A stretch of 64,000 nt of DNA from Fibrobacter sp. UWP2 (GTDB lineage: Bacteria; Fibrobacterota; Fibrobacteria; Fibrobacterales; Fibrobacteraceae): positions 62,001 through 126,000 of the forward strand of contig NZ_FQYM01000002.1 of the NCBI RefSeq assembly GCF_900141705.1. The letters are read 5' to 3'. Positions within the stretch are counted from its first letter, which is position 1; each line of letters begins with the position of its first letter. Positions 32,113 through 40,649 of the stretch are shown piece by piece. Below the pieces are notes generated by a model. That model saw nothing but the letters and a program-made list of their open reading frames with translations. It searched no databases and had not been told where the DNA came from. A program made the position numbers and the translations under genes.

Positions 32113-35100
32113 ATGATTAAGCAAACATTGAAAGCGGCGACCATCGTCCTTCTCGGGATCGGTGTCACTGCTGCAATGGCTCAGCCGAAAAAGCCGAAGA
32201 CTGTCGTGTACAAGTTCTTCGACGAACAGTATCGTCAGGGTGGCTTTGACTACTCTTACGGTGGTAAGAGCAAGGGCGTGACCATCACCAAGGATGGTGG
32301 TTACAAGTCCAAGGCCGCACTGAATATCAAGCTGGACCCGAAGGAATACTCCGGTGCTTCCATCTGCCTTTACAATGAATTCTTCGACTTGAACAAGTAC
32401 ATGCTTGATTCCAAGGTCGAGTTTATGATTAAGGGCAAGAACGGCGGCGAAAACGTGAAAATCGGCCTGCTGGACGAAGAAGTTTCCGATGGCAAGAAGA
32501 CGCAGGTCGTGCTCCCGATGAACAAGTATATCGAGGGTGGCGCTGTGACGAAGGACTGGAAGAAGGTTTCCATTCCTCTCGTGGACTTCCCGGACCGTGG
32601 TCTTTATTGGGACAACACCCGCAAGTCCGAATTCCCTGCCCGTATCGACTGGGACAAGATTGCTGAAATCCGTTTCTCCATCGACAAGAGCGCTGCTAGC
32701 GAATTCGAAGTCTGGGTGGACAACATCGAAATCGTGAAGGGCAACAAGAAGGCTGCCCCGAAGAAGAAGATTGTTTACTGGGACGAAAACAACGACGTCA
32801 TTGACGGCCCGAAGAACCCCGAAAAGCTCGACGGCAAGGCTAAGCCTGTCAAGAATGGTACGTTCTACGATAACCAGCTCAAGGGCTTCAGCTACAGCTA
32901 CGGTGGTCTTTCTGCCCAGCGCGAAGCTAACTCCAAGACTCAGGGCAACCCGAACGTGCTCGCCCTGTACATCGATAACAACGACTGGTCCGGCGTGACC
33001 TACTCTCTTGGCGAAGGCAAGTTCATTGACCTCTCCAAGGTGCGTAACAAGGGAGGTCTCTACTTCTGGATCAAGGGTAAGCTCGGTGGCGAAAAGGTCT
33101 ACGTGGGTATCCTCGACAACCAGGGTAACGACATCAAGAGCCAGACCAAGGTCAGCCTGAACGACTGGATCGAAGGCTCCAAGGTCAGCAAGGACTGGAA
33201 GCTCGTCAAGATTCCTCTGAAGAAGTTCGTCGACAAGGGTAAGGCTTGGGATGCTAACAAGCAGGCCGAAGTCGCCAAGGACGTGCAGTGGAACAAGATT
33301 CAGGAAATCCGCTTCTCCGTGGGCAAGGGTGAAAACCAGGGCGAACCGGGCAAGCCGGCTCCTGTGACCATCTTTGTTGACCAGATTACCTTCACCGAAA
33401 ATATCGACTGGGTTGACCCGGATATCAAGTGGGACAACTGGAAGTCCAAGGCTCCGGACCTGGTCATCTCCGACTTCGAAGGCAAGTTTGCCAAGGACAA
33501 GTGGGAACCGTCTTTCGGCCCGAAGTCTAAGGCCGAAATCGAGATGCCGTACAAGAGCTCCAAGCTCGATGGCAACACCCTCTTCATTAAGCACTTCGAA
33601 ATGTCTGACTGGGTGGACTTCGTTCTCGACTTCACCAAGAACACTGCCGCTCACGACGCCAAGCTCCGCGACTGGACCAACCACTGGGGCATTATGTTCG
33701 ACGTCTACTCTGAACGTGCATGGCAGTCCATCACGGTCCAGGTCGGTGACGCCGGCAACGAGCTCTTCGTGTCCAACACCGGTGTGCCGCGTGGCCGTAC
33801 CACTGTGATCGTGCCGTTCCGCACCTTCAGCAAGTTCCCGTACTACCAGCCGCCTAACGCCAAGGAAAACGGCGTGTTCGACCTCAAGAACGTCGTTTCT
33901 ATCGACTTCAAACCGGGTGGAGAAGGTTCTAACGGCTCCTTCGAAATCGACAACATCAAGCTCACCAACCAGCGCGAAGTCAAGGCTGCTGCCCGTCCGG
34001 CTCTCGTGAAGGTTGAAGTCAAGGGTACCGGCGACGTGATCAACCCGAACATCTCGGGTGGCCTCTTCGGTATCAACGCTGCCCTTTGGGATGGCGACAT
34101 GCTCGACAATCCGAAGTTCAAGGTTCAGACTGCTGAATTCGCCAAGCGCATCAACCACGGTATCATCCGTTACCCGGGTGGTCTCCGTGCCGATGACGAC
34201 CACTGGAAAGAAATCCTCGACAACCACGACTGGATGGTCGATACCGACGAATTCCTCGCTTGGTTGAAGAAGACCGGTTCTAACGCCATGTTCACCGTGA
34301 ACTTCGGTTCCGGCACCGAACAGGAAGCCGCCGCTTGGGTGAAGCACACGAACATCGACAAGAAGGCCGGCATCGTTTACTGGGAAATCGGTAACGAAGT
34401 CTATGGTAACTGGCACCCGTACTACGAAAAGTATGGTAAGGACGGCGGTACCATTTATGGTAAGCGCGCCCGTAAGTTCATCGAAGCCATGAAGAAGGTT
34501 GACCCGACCATTAAGGTGGCCGTGCTCGGCGTGCTCGATGGCCAGTGGAACGACAACGTGCTCAAGGAAACCGGCGACATTGCCGACGGTCTCATTGTTC
34601 ACCACTATCCGCAGCACTTCGGTGAAGAAAACGACTTCGCACTCCTCTCTGCTCCGCAGGACCTCGTTCCTATCTACAGCCGTCTCCATAAGGTTGTGGA
34701 CAAGTGGACCAGCCACTTCAAGAAGGACAAGAAGATCGAACTCTGGCTCACCGAATGGAACTCCGTGGACTTCAACCCGGGTCCGCAGACCATCGCTCTC
34801 GAAAACGGCCTGTTCGTTGCTGATTACCTCGCTATGCTCGCCACCGAAAACGTGGACAACGCACAGTACTGGGATATCCACAACGACATCACTCCGGAAG
34901 GCGGTGACTACGGTTACTTGACCCGTTCTGCAGAAGAATGCATGAACTGCCCGCGTCCGAGCTACTGGGCATTCCAGATGGCTTCTGACGCTCTCCGCGG
35001 CAAGCTCCTCAAGACCGAAATCTCCGGTGACAAGGAATCGCTCATCACGACTTACTACACCGAAAACGGCAAGAAGAAGAGCCTCCTCGTGATCAACAAG

Positions 35101-35301
35101 AGCCCGTACAGCGACTACGAACTCAAGCTGAACATTCCTGGCTTCAAGGGCAAGGCCACTGTCCAGACGCTCGACCGCAGCTCTGAAAAGCTGAAGGAAG
35201 GCTGGGCAAACGATCCGTCCAAGAAGGCCAAGAAGGGTGTTGACATTAGCAAGCCGGTTAAGGTCGGCAAGCGCACCGTCACCCTCATCACGGTGGAATA
35301 A
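32113..35301 (+). CDS. celF: endoglucanase F (Cel51A): two CBM30-like modules, CBM11-like module, GH51 catalytic domain
   Basis: Secreted cellulase of 1062 aa, matching the roughly 118 kDa endoglucanase F of Fibrobacter succinogenes. A signal peptide (1-22) is followed by two homologous beta-sandwich modules of about 185 residues (about 25-205 and 245-435), sharing YSYGG, ALxIxLD, FMIKGKNGGENVKIGLLD/FWIKGKLGGEKVYVGILD and KDWKxVxIPL. These resemble CBM30, first shown for this enzyme. A CBM11-like module (455-620) precedes the GH51 barrel, with acid/base Glu762 in WEIGNE and nucleophile Glu881 in LTEWN. I chose the ATG at 32113 because AAAAAGGA is well spaced from it; the ATG at 32104 is not. 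Confidence 0.93.
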   Translation: MIKQTLKAATIVLLGIGVTAAMAQPKKPKTVVYKFFDEQYRQGGFDYSYGGKSKGVTITKDGGYKSKAALNIKLDPKEYSGASICLYNEFFDLNKYMLDSKVEFMIKGKNGGENVKIGLLDEEVSDGKKTQVVLPMNKYIEGGAVTKDWKKVSIPLVDFPDRGLYWDNTRKSEFPARIDWDKIAEIRFSIDKSAASEFEVWVDNIEIVKGNKKAAPKKKIVYWDENNDVIDGPKNPEKLDGKAKPVKNGTFYDNQLKGFSYSYGGLSAQREANSKTQGNPNVLALYIDNNDWSGVTYSLGEGKFIDLSKVRNKGGLYFWIKGKLGGEKVYVGILDNQGNDIKSQTKVSLNDWIEGSKVSKDWKLVKIPLKKFVDKGKAWDANKQAEVAKDVQWNKIQEIRFSVGKGENQGEPGKPAPVTIFVDQITFTENIDWVDPDIKWDNWKSKAPDLVISDFEGKFAKDKWEPSFGPKSKAEIEMPYKSSKLDGNTLFIKHFEMSDWVDFVLDFTKNTAAHDAKLRDWTNHWGIMFDVYSERAWQSITVQVGDAGNELFVSNTGVPRGRTTVIVPFRTFSKFPYYQPPNAKENGVFDLKNVVSIDFKPGGEGSNGSFEIDNIKLTNQREVKAAARPALVKVEVKGTGDVINPNISGGLFGINAALWDGDMLDNPKFKVQTAEFAKRINHGIIRYPGGLRADDDHWKEILDNHDWMVDTDEFLAWLKKTGSNAMFTVNFGSGTEQEAAAWVKHTNIDKKAGIVYWEIGNEVYGNWHPYYEKYGKDGGTIYGKRARKFIEAMKKVDPTIKVAVLGVLDGQWNDNVLKETGDIADGLIVHHYPQHFGEENDFALLSAPQDLVPIYSRLHKVVDKWTSHFKKDKKIELWLTEWNSVDFNPGPQTIALENGLFVADYLAMLATENVDNAQYWDIHNDITPEGGDYGYLTRSAEECMNCPRPSYWAFQMASDALRGKLLKTEISGDKESLITTYYTENGKKKSLLVINKSPYSDYELKLNIPGFKGKATVQTLDRSSEKLKEGWANDPSKKAKKGVDISKPVKVGKRTVTLITVE

Positions 35302-35309
35302 GGAATATC

Positions 35310-35331
35310 ATTCCGGCTTAACCGCCGGAAT
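35310..35331. other. perfect hairpin after celF
   Basis: ATTCCGGC (35310-35317) pairs with GCCGGAAT (35324-35331) around TTAACC. It precedes the true terminator by 13 bases and may protect the 3' end of the celF mRNA. Confidence 0.6.
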
Positions 35332-35344
35332 CATTCTTTGAAGA

Positions 35345-35376
35345 AACGCCTCGGCTCTGCCGGGGCGTTCTTTTTG
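35345..35376 (+). terminator. celF terminator
   Basis: An 11-pair stem, AACGCCTCGGC (35345-35355) with GCCGGGGCGTT (35359-35369), includes one T-G pair and a TCT loop, and is followed by CTTTTTG. Confidence 0.88.
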
Positions 35377-35452
35377 CATTTTATTGTGTAGGAAAAAAAT
35401 GAAAATTGTATTATTTTTAAAAGGGTCAAAATCTTTAGAAGAAGAGGCTGTT

Positions 35453-37249
35453 ATGATACATTTTTTTAGAATAACGCTGATTGCTGCCCTGATGGGTGGA
35501 ATTTGTGCGATTTATTTAGGTTGTAGCGATGACTCCGCTTCTTCTGCTACCTCGATATTATCTTCCTCGACAGATTCAAATGATTTGTACTCTTTTGAAA
35601 AAGAAACCATAAATTATTCAAGCAGTTCTGCGAAGGCTTCTAACTGTGTCTTGGCGGAAACTTACATGCCAAAGTCATCCCTTGTCTGGGAAAAAACAGT
35701 TGGGGGCGGATGCGATGTGGCACAAGAGTTTTCTCAATCGGAACAGGCTGATTTTATCAAAGCACTAAAGGATATGGGTTATGAAGAAAAAGTTCTTTAT
35801 GAATCATCTGTGGAGTACACGAAATCAGGATTGAGTGAAAATAGTCGATTTAAGGCAACTTTGTTATGGAATTCGCTAGATAGCATGGTTGCTGGACATT
35901 TGAATGTCGATGTGAATACGTTTTCTACGGAAACGGAGTTAATTGTCTATACTTATTTGGAGAACGTTTTTTCAGAAAACTATATACAAAAGAATGTCAA
36001 ATTTACATCAACGTCAGCCATTATGGTAGATGATTCAAAAGCTGAAAAAACGGATTTGAGCCAAAATGCATTTAAGTCAGCTTTAAGCAAGGCTGGTATA
36101 GAAAATATTGAGTCGTCAACAGATGCAAATGCTGCTATGACTCGCTGCACCTATACAGGAACAATTTCCCATGAATCAAACTTGTATAAAATAAAGGTTA
36201 CTTATACCAGTTACAGTGAGGGTGTTGACTTAATTTCTTTTGTTTCGCTTGAGAAATCAGGAAGAAATTCTTCGTCCAGTAAAAACACTTCATCTAGTGC
36301 TTCGACATATTCTAGCGAAAAACTTTCGTCTAGTACATCAATGTCTTCCAGCGGAGCTTCATCTTCTAGTGTAAAATCCTCCTCCAGTGATGCTTCATCT
36401 TCCAGTGTGAAATCCTCCTCCAGCGATATTTCATCATCCAGTAAATTATCATCTTCGAGTATGGTGTCCTCGTCTAACGATGAATCTTCGTCAAGTCAGA
36501 TTACCTTTTCGGATGAAAATTTTGAGTATAATTATCCGGCCAATGTCACATACGGCAGTTTAACGGATGAAAGAGATGACCAGATATATAGGACTGTTGT
36601 TATAGGTTCTCAAGTCTGGATGGCCGAAAATCTGAATTACAATTATAATAGTGGTACAGAGACTCTGTCAAATCGCGGAGTTGCAGTAAGCTACTGTGCC
36701 GATGGATCGAAAGATGGTGTTTGCCAAAGGACGGGTCGCTTTTACAATTGGGCTGCGGCCGTAGATGCGGATTGTAAGTTTTTGGATGAAGATTCGGACG
36801 AATGCTGGTCATATCAACTTTGTCGTTATGGACGTATGGAAGATTGTGAAATCACATCAACTAGCGTTGTTAGGGGGGTCTGTCCGCAAGGTTGGCATTT
36901 GCCGAACTCAGCAGATTTTTCAAAACTTATTTCTACAATCAAAAAAGAGCAAGGTGACTCGAAAGTAGACAAATACTTGAAAAGCAGTGCTGGTTGGGTT
37001 GAAGAACAGGGCCTAGACACTTATGGTTTTGCGGTATTGCCTGTGGGACAAGCTATGCCTGATAATGAAGATAAAACAGTTTTCAAATATAGATATAGTG
37101 GTGAAAGAGCTCTATTTTGGACTAGTGAAATTCAAAATGCCGCATTGGGTTTTGTTTATGTAAGGTATTTTTCTTTTGATGATGATTATCCTTCAAAGAC
37201 TGAAGTGTATGCTGATGGAAAATACTCCGTTCGTTGCGTAAAAGATTGA
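35453..37249 (+). CDS. FISUMP-domain lipoprotein with Ser-rich linker (AT-rich gene)
   Basis: A 598-aa lipoprotein. The signal peptide from MIHFF ends in the lipobox AIYLGCSD, which is why I prefer the ATG at 35453 (with AAGAGG before it) over 35384. Residues about 55-260 form two similar alpha/beta parts of unknown kind. A linker of about 80 residues built of SSSS units follows. The C-terminal FISUMP domain has GSQVWMAENLNYN, the Cys-rich insert, CPQGWHLPNSADF and FWTSE...RCVKD. The gene is much richer in A and T than celF and glgB on either side, suggesting a separate origin. It is convergent with glgB. Confidence 0.88.
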   Translation: MIHFFRITLIAALMGGICAIYLGCSDDSASSATSILSSSTDSNDLYSFEKETINYSSSSAKASNCVLAETYMPKSSLVWEKTVGGGCDVAQEFSQSEQADFIKALKDMGYEEKVLYESSVEYTKSGLSENSRFKATLLWNSLDSMVAGHLNVDVNTFSTETELIVYTYLENVFSENYIQKNVKFTSTSAIMVDDSKAEKTDLSQNAFKSALSKAGIENIESSTDANAAMTRCTYTGTISHESNLYKIKVTYTSYSEGVDLISFVSLEKSGRNSSSSKNTSSSASTYSSEKLSSSTSMSSSGASSSSVKSSSSDASSSSVKSSSSDISSSSKLSSSSMVSSSNDESSSSQITFSDENFEYNYPANVTYGSLTDERDDQIYRTVVIGSQVWMAENLNYNYNSGTETLSNRGVAVSYCADGSKDGVCQRTGRFYNWAAAVDADCKFLDEDSDECWSYQLCRYGRMEDCEITSTSVVRGVCPQGWHLPNSADFSKLISTIKKEQGDSKVDKYLKSSAGWVEEQGLDTYGFAVLPVGQAMPDNEDKTVFKYRYSGERALFWTSEIQNAALGFVYVRYFSFDDDYPSKTEVYADGKYSVRCVKD

Positions 37250-37300
37250 ATTCCCTCTTTTGCACCATAAGGGGCGCGCATTTTTATCCGTATATGAAAA

Positions 37301-37333
37301 GCCGCAGGCATTTGCCCGCGGCAAATTTTTTTT
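37301..37333 (+). terminator. terminator after the FISUMP gene
   Basis: GCCGCAGGC (37301-37309) pairs with GCCCGCGGC (37314-37322) with one mismatch around ATTT, followed by AAATTTTTTTT. Confidence 0.75.
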
Positions 37334-37373
37334 GAGATCCTTCGACTTCGCCTGCGGCTCAGCTCAGGATGAC
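37334..37373 (+). repeat. dispersed palindromic repeat, copy 1
   Basis: GAGATCCTTCGACTTCG...GCTCAGGATGAC in plus orientation, between convergent genes. The conserved ends GGATCCTTC-like and TCAGGATGAC are shared with the copies at 40186, 40585 and 45891; the interior differs and is partly self-complementary. Confidence 0.75.
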
Positions 37374-37382
37374 ACGGTTGTG

Positions 37383-39599
37383 TTACCGTTCCAGCCTGAA
37401 GTAAAGAGCTGCGAGCGGCGGGAGCTGAATGTTCAGGCTCCACTGGCGGTTCTGCCACGGGATGTCCTGCGTCCAGACTTCGCCGAAGTTACCCACGTTA
37501 GAGCCACCGAACATGGCCGCGTCCGTGTTGAAGATTTCCTTCCAGGCTCCGCGGGCGGGGGCGCCCAGGCGGTAGTCGTGACGCACGACCGGCGTGAAGT
37601 TGAACACGCACAGAATCTGGTTCCCGTGGTCGTCCTTGCGCACGAAGCTCACGATGGAATTGTCCGCGTCGTCGCACCAGATCCACTCGAAACCGGTGTG
37701 GTAGTGGTCGATTTCCCAGAAGGGTGCGTTTTCCTTGTACAGGTGGTTGAGCGTCTTCATCATCTGCAACAGCTTTCCGTGGCTGTCCCAGCTTACGAGG
37801 TGCCAGTCGAGCGACTGCTTCTCGTTCCATTCGCGCCACTGCCCGAACTCGTTGCCCATGAAGTTGAGTTTTTTGCCCGGGTGCGCATACTGGAAGGCAT
37901 AGGTGAGGCGGAGGTTTGCGAACTGCTGCCAGTTGTCGCCCGGCATCTTGCGGAGCATGGAACCCTTGCCGTGAACCACCTCGTCGTGGCTGAACACCTG
38001 GATGAAGTTCTCGCTGTAGGCGTACATCATGCTGAATGTCAGCTGGTTGTGGTGGTACTTGCGGTGGATGGGCTCGTGTTCGATGTAGCTGAGGAAGTCG
38101 TTCATCCAGCCCATGTTCCACTTGTAGTGGAATCCGAGGCCGCCCTGCTCCGGCGGGCGCGTGATGCTCGGGAAACTCGTGGATTCTTCGGCAATCAAAA
38201 TCGCGTGCGGCGTGAGGCGGCCCATGATGCTGTTCAGGTGCTTCAGGAATTCGATGGTGTCGTAGTTGATGTTGCCGCCGTCCTTGTTCGGGACCCACTG
38301 GCCGGGGCCCTTGCCGTAGTCGAGATAAAGCATCGATGCCACGGCGTCGACGCGCAGGCCGTCGCAGTGGAATTCCTTGAGCCAGTACATCGCGTTCGCG
38401 ATGAGGAAGTTCTTGACTTCGTTGCGGCCCAGGTTAAATATGTAGGTGCCCCAGTGCGGGTGTTCGCCCTGGCGCGGGTCGGCGTGCTCGTAGCAGGCGG
38501 TGCCGTCAAAGCGTCCGAGCGCGTGTGCGTCCTTCGGGAAGTGCGCCGGGACCCAGTCGAGAATCACGCCGATTTCGTTCTGGTGGCACAGGTCCACAAA
38601 GTGGCGGAACTGGTCGGGCGTGCCGTAGCGGCTCGTGGGGGAGTAGTACCCGGTCACCTGGTAGCCCCAGGATTCGTCGAGCGGGTGTTCCGCGAGCGGC
38701 AGGAATTCCACGTGCGTGTAGCCCATCTCCTTGAGGTAGGGGATGAGGCGTTCAGAAAGTTCATCCCAGTTGAGGAAGCGGTCGGGGTTCGCGGGGTCTC
38801 GCCTCCAGGAGCCCGCGTGCACCTCGTAGATGTTCATCGGGCTTCCAAAAACCTTGGTTGCCCAGTGGGTCTTCATGTAAAGGTCGTCGCCCCATTCGTA
38901 GCCGTCAATATGCGTGGTGATGGAGGCGGTCGCCGGGCGCACTTCGCTGAGCTTGGCGAGCGGGTCCACCTTCACGTGCAGGTTCCCGTCGGCACCGTGG
39001 ATTTCGAAGCGGTACAGTTCGTTTTCGCCGAGGTTCGGGATGAAGATTTCCCAGATTCCGGAGCTGCCGAGCATGCGCATCTGGTGGCGGCGTCCGTCCC
39101 AGCTGTTGAAATTGCCCACGACAGAGACGGAGCGGGCGTTCGGAGCCCATACGGCGAACTGGACTCCCTTGAAACCCTGGTGTTCCACCAGGTTCGCGCC
39201 CAGTTTGCGGTAAAGTTCGTAGTGCGTTCCCGCCGCGATCAGGTAACGGTCGAATTCGCTGAGCACCGGCTGGAAGGCGTAGGGGTCGGTGAGCGTGTAC
39301 TCAATGCCGTCGCCTTGCTTGATAATCAGGTTGTAGAAAAACGGTTCGAATTCCATGTCGAGGATGGCCTCGAAAAAACCCGTATCGCCCAGTTTCACGA
39401 AGTCGAATTCCACTTCGCCGTCGCAGCTTTCCCCGCGGACGAAGGCGGCCTGCGGCTGGTACGTGCGGATGACCGTCTTGATTCCCTTGTCGGTTTCGAG
39501 CGGATGGATGCCCAGAATCGAGAACGGGTCCTTGGTCTTGAAGTCCCAAATGGCCATCATGTCTTCGGCGGTAAGGCTCGTAAAGTCGTTCCAATCCAT
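37383..39599 (-). CDS. glgB: 1,4-alpha-glucan branching enzyme
   Basis: Forms the alpha-1,6 branches of glycogen. It is 738 aa. The N-terminal part has the DPFSILGIHP and VRTYQPQA segments, then the CBM48-type NARSVSVVGNFNSWDGRRH. The GH13 barrel shows VILDWVPAHFP, GLRVDAVASMLYLDY with the nucleophile Asp, the acid Glu in AEESTSFP and the final HDEVVHGKGS with the transition-state Asp. Fibrobacter stores glycogen, so the role fits. No other glg gene is adjacent. It is divergent from the thioesterase, with 142 AT-rich bases between them. Confidence 0.96.
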   Translation of the reverse strand: MDWNDFTSLTAEDMMAIWDFKTKDPFSILGIHPLETDKGIKTVIRTYQPQAAFVRGESCDGEVEFDFVKLGDTGFFEAILDMEFEPFFYNLIIKQGDGIEYTLTDPYAFQPVLSEFDRYLIAAGTHYELYRKLGANLVEHQGFKGVQFAVWAPNARSVSVVGNFNSWDGRRHQMRMLGSSGIWEIFIPNLGENELYRFEIHGADGNLHVKVDPLAKLSEVRPATASITTHIDGYEWGDDLYMKTHWATKVFGSPMNIYEVHAGSWRRDPANPDRFLNWDELSERLIPYLKEMGYTHVEFLPLAEHPLDESWGYQVTGYYSPTSRYGTPDQFRHFVDLCHQNEIGVILDWVPAHFPKDAHALGRFDGTACYEHADPRQGEHPHWGTYIFNLGRNEVKNFLIANAMYWLKEFHCDGLRVDAVASMLYLDYGKGPGQWVPNKDGGNINYDTIEFLKHLNSIMGRLTPHAILIAEESTSFPSITRPPEQGGLGFHYKWNMGWMNDFLSYIEHEPIHRKYHHNQLTFSMMYAYSENFIQVFSHDEVVHGKGSMLRKMPGDNWQQFANLRLTYAFQYAHPGKKLNFMGNEFGQWREWNEKQSLDWHLVSWDSHGKLLQMMKTLNHLYKENAPFWEIDHYHTGFEWIWCDDADNSIVSFVRKDDHGNQILCVFNFTPVVRHDYRLGAPARGAWKEIFNTDAAMFGGSNVGNFGEVWTQDIPWQNRQWSLNIQLPPLAALYFRLER

Positions 39600-39741
39600 A
39601 TGTATCTCTCTTGATGTTTTTACGCAAAGAAAAATAAAATAAAAATGTAAAAAGATGTGGTATTGATGCTATAAAAAAGGCGTGTTTTTACTGCCCGTAT
39701 GAAAAAGATGGTTTGCTATATTTCCCGTGACAGGAGGCTTT

Positions 39742-40173
39742 ATGGCTATTGCGATGGAAGAAACGGTGAATCCGATGCAGTTCTCTCAGGTTTTTAAGGT
39801 GACGCCCGAGATGATTGACGACAATCACCACTTCAACAACGTTTGGTCGGTGAAGTGGATCCAGGATATCGCCATCGCGCATTCCGAATCGGTCGGCGGT
39901 ACGGCCTTGATGAAGAACCTCGGCGCAGGCTGGATGATTCACGTGCAGCACGTGGAATACAAGAACCAGGCTTTTCTGGGCGATGAAATCCGCGGGACAA
40001 CTTGGGTGGCGGCGTATGGCCGCGTGGCGTGCCTGCGCAAGTGCCAGTTCGAGCGCATCTCCGACGGCAAGGTGATTTTTGAATCCGAGACGCAGTGGGT
40101 GCTCGTGGACCTGAACCGCGGCCGTCCCATGGCTATCACCGACGAGATGAAAAAGCTGTATACGGAAGGGTAG
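39742..40173 (+). CDS. 4HBT-family acyl-CoA thioesterase
   Basis: A 143-aa hot-dog-fold protein of the YbgC/FadM/4-hydroxybenzoyl-CoA thioesterase group. It shows VTPEMIDDNHHFNNVWSVKWIQD, where the conserved Asp and HFNN correspond to the DxxGHvnN catalytic motif, and a central VQHVEYKNQAFLGDEI strand. The ATG at 39742 is chosen because AGGAGG lies seven bases before it; the upstream GTG at 39727 is part of the leader. TATATTTC at about 39712 is the promoter box. The acyl substrate is not known. Confidence 0.85.
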   Translation: MAIAMEETVNPMQFSQVFKVTPEMIDDNHHFNNVWSVKWIQDIAIAHSESVGGTALMKNLGAGWMIHVQHVEYKNQAFLGDEIRGTTWVAAYGRVACLRKCQFERISDGKVIFESETQWVLVDLNRGRPMAITDEMKKLYTEG

Positions 40174-40185
40174 GCCCTTAACATC

Positions 40186-40223
40186 GTCATCCTGAACGAA
40201 GCTCTGCGTAGTGAAGGATCCAG
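40186..40223 (-). repeat. dispersed palindromic repeat, copy 2 (inverted)
   Basis: GTCATCCTGAACGAAGC...GAAGGATCCAG; read on the minus strand it has the same ends as the copy at 40585. It lies between the thioesterase and the GIY-YIG gene, 62 bases before the GIY-YIG start. Confidence 0.75.
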
Positions 40224-40284
40224 TCCTGCAAATATATTTTGGAATTGTCATAATATGACATTTGCTTTTGTGTATGTTTATGGC

Positions 40285-40575
40285 ATGATTCAAAAGAGCT
40301 ATACATACATTTTATTTAGTCAAAGAAATGGTACGCTCTATGTTGGCGTGACAAGTAATTTGATAAAGCGTGTAAAAGAGCACAAAGAAAAACGTTTTCC
40401 GGGCTTTACGCAGAAATATGGCGTTGATAAGTTAGGCTATTTTGAAGAATTTTCAGATATCCGCTTTGCAATAGAGCGCGAAAAAGTTCTAAAGGGATGG
40501 ACAAGAAAAAGGAAGCTGGCTCTTTTAGAAGGATTTAATCCTACGTGGAAAGATTTGTTTTATGAATTGGTTTAG
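40285..40575 (+). CDS. small GIY-YIG nuclease-domain protein
   Basis: A 96-aa single-domain protein of the UvrC/YhbQ-like GIY-YIG superfamily. It reads YTYILFSQRNGTLYVGVTSN, then LIKRVKEHKEKRFPGFT, KLGYFEEFSD and IEREKVLKGWTRKRKLALLEGFNP; Tyr and Arg/Glu of the nuclease core are present. I chose the ATG at 40285, where the family begins, over 40255. The gene is AT-rich compared with neighbours and flanked by two inverted copies of a dispersed repeat, which suggests a small mobile or repeat-maintaining unit. Its biochemical target is unknown. Confidence 0.88.
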   Translation: MIQKSYTYILFSQRNGTLYVGVTSNLIKRVKEHKEKRFPGFTQKYGVDKLGYFEEFSDIRFAIEREKVLKGWTRKRKLALLEGFNPTWKDLFYELV

Positions 40576-40584
40576 AAATCGGTC

Positions 40585-40618
40585 CTGGATCCTTCGTGGC
40601 TTCGCCACTCAGGATGAC
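40585..40618 (+). repeat. dispersed palindromic repeat, copy 3
   Basis: CTGGATCCTTCGTGGCTTCG followed by CCACTCAGGATGAC; the centre GTGGC TTC GCCAC is a perfect hairpin. It begins nine bases after the GIY-YIG stop and is inverted relative to copy 2. Confidence 0.8.
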
Positions 40619-40649
40619 ACTGTTCAATACAGCATTCGGGATGGCGCTG

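Noticed and set aside
32077-34881. 934-codon open frame antisense to celF
   Set aside because: Strong codon bias of celF removes stop codons on the other strand; the product has no recognisable domain and celF is certain.
37260-39614. 784-codon open frame antisense to glgB
   Set aside because: Composition (Val/Glu/His/Arg-rich with no motifs) is typical of a shadow frame; glgB has complete catalytic motifs.
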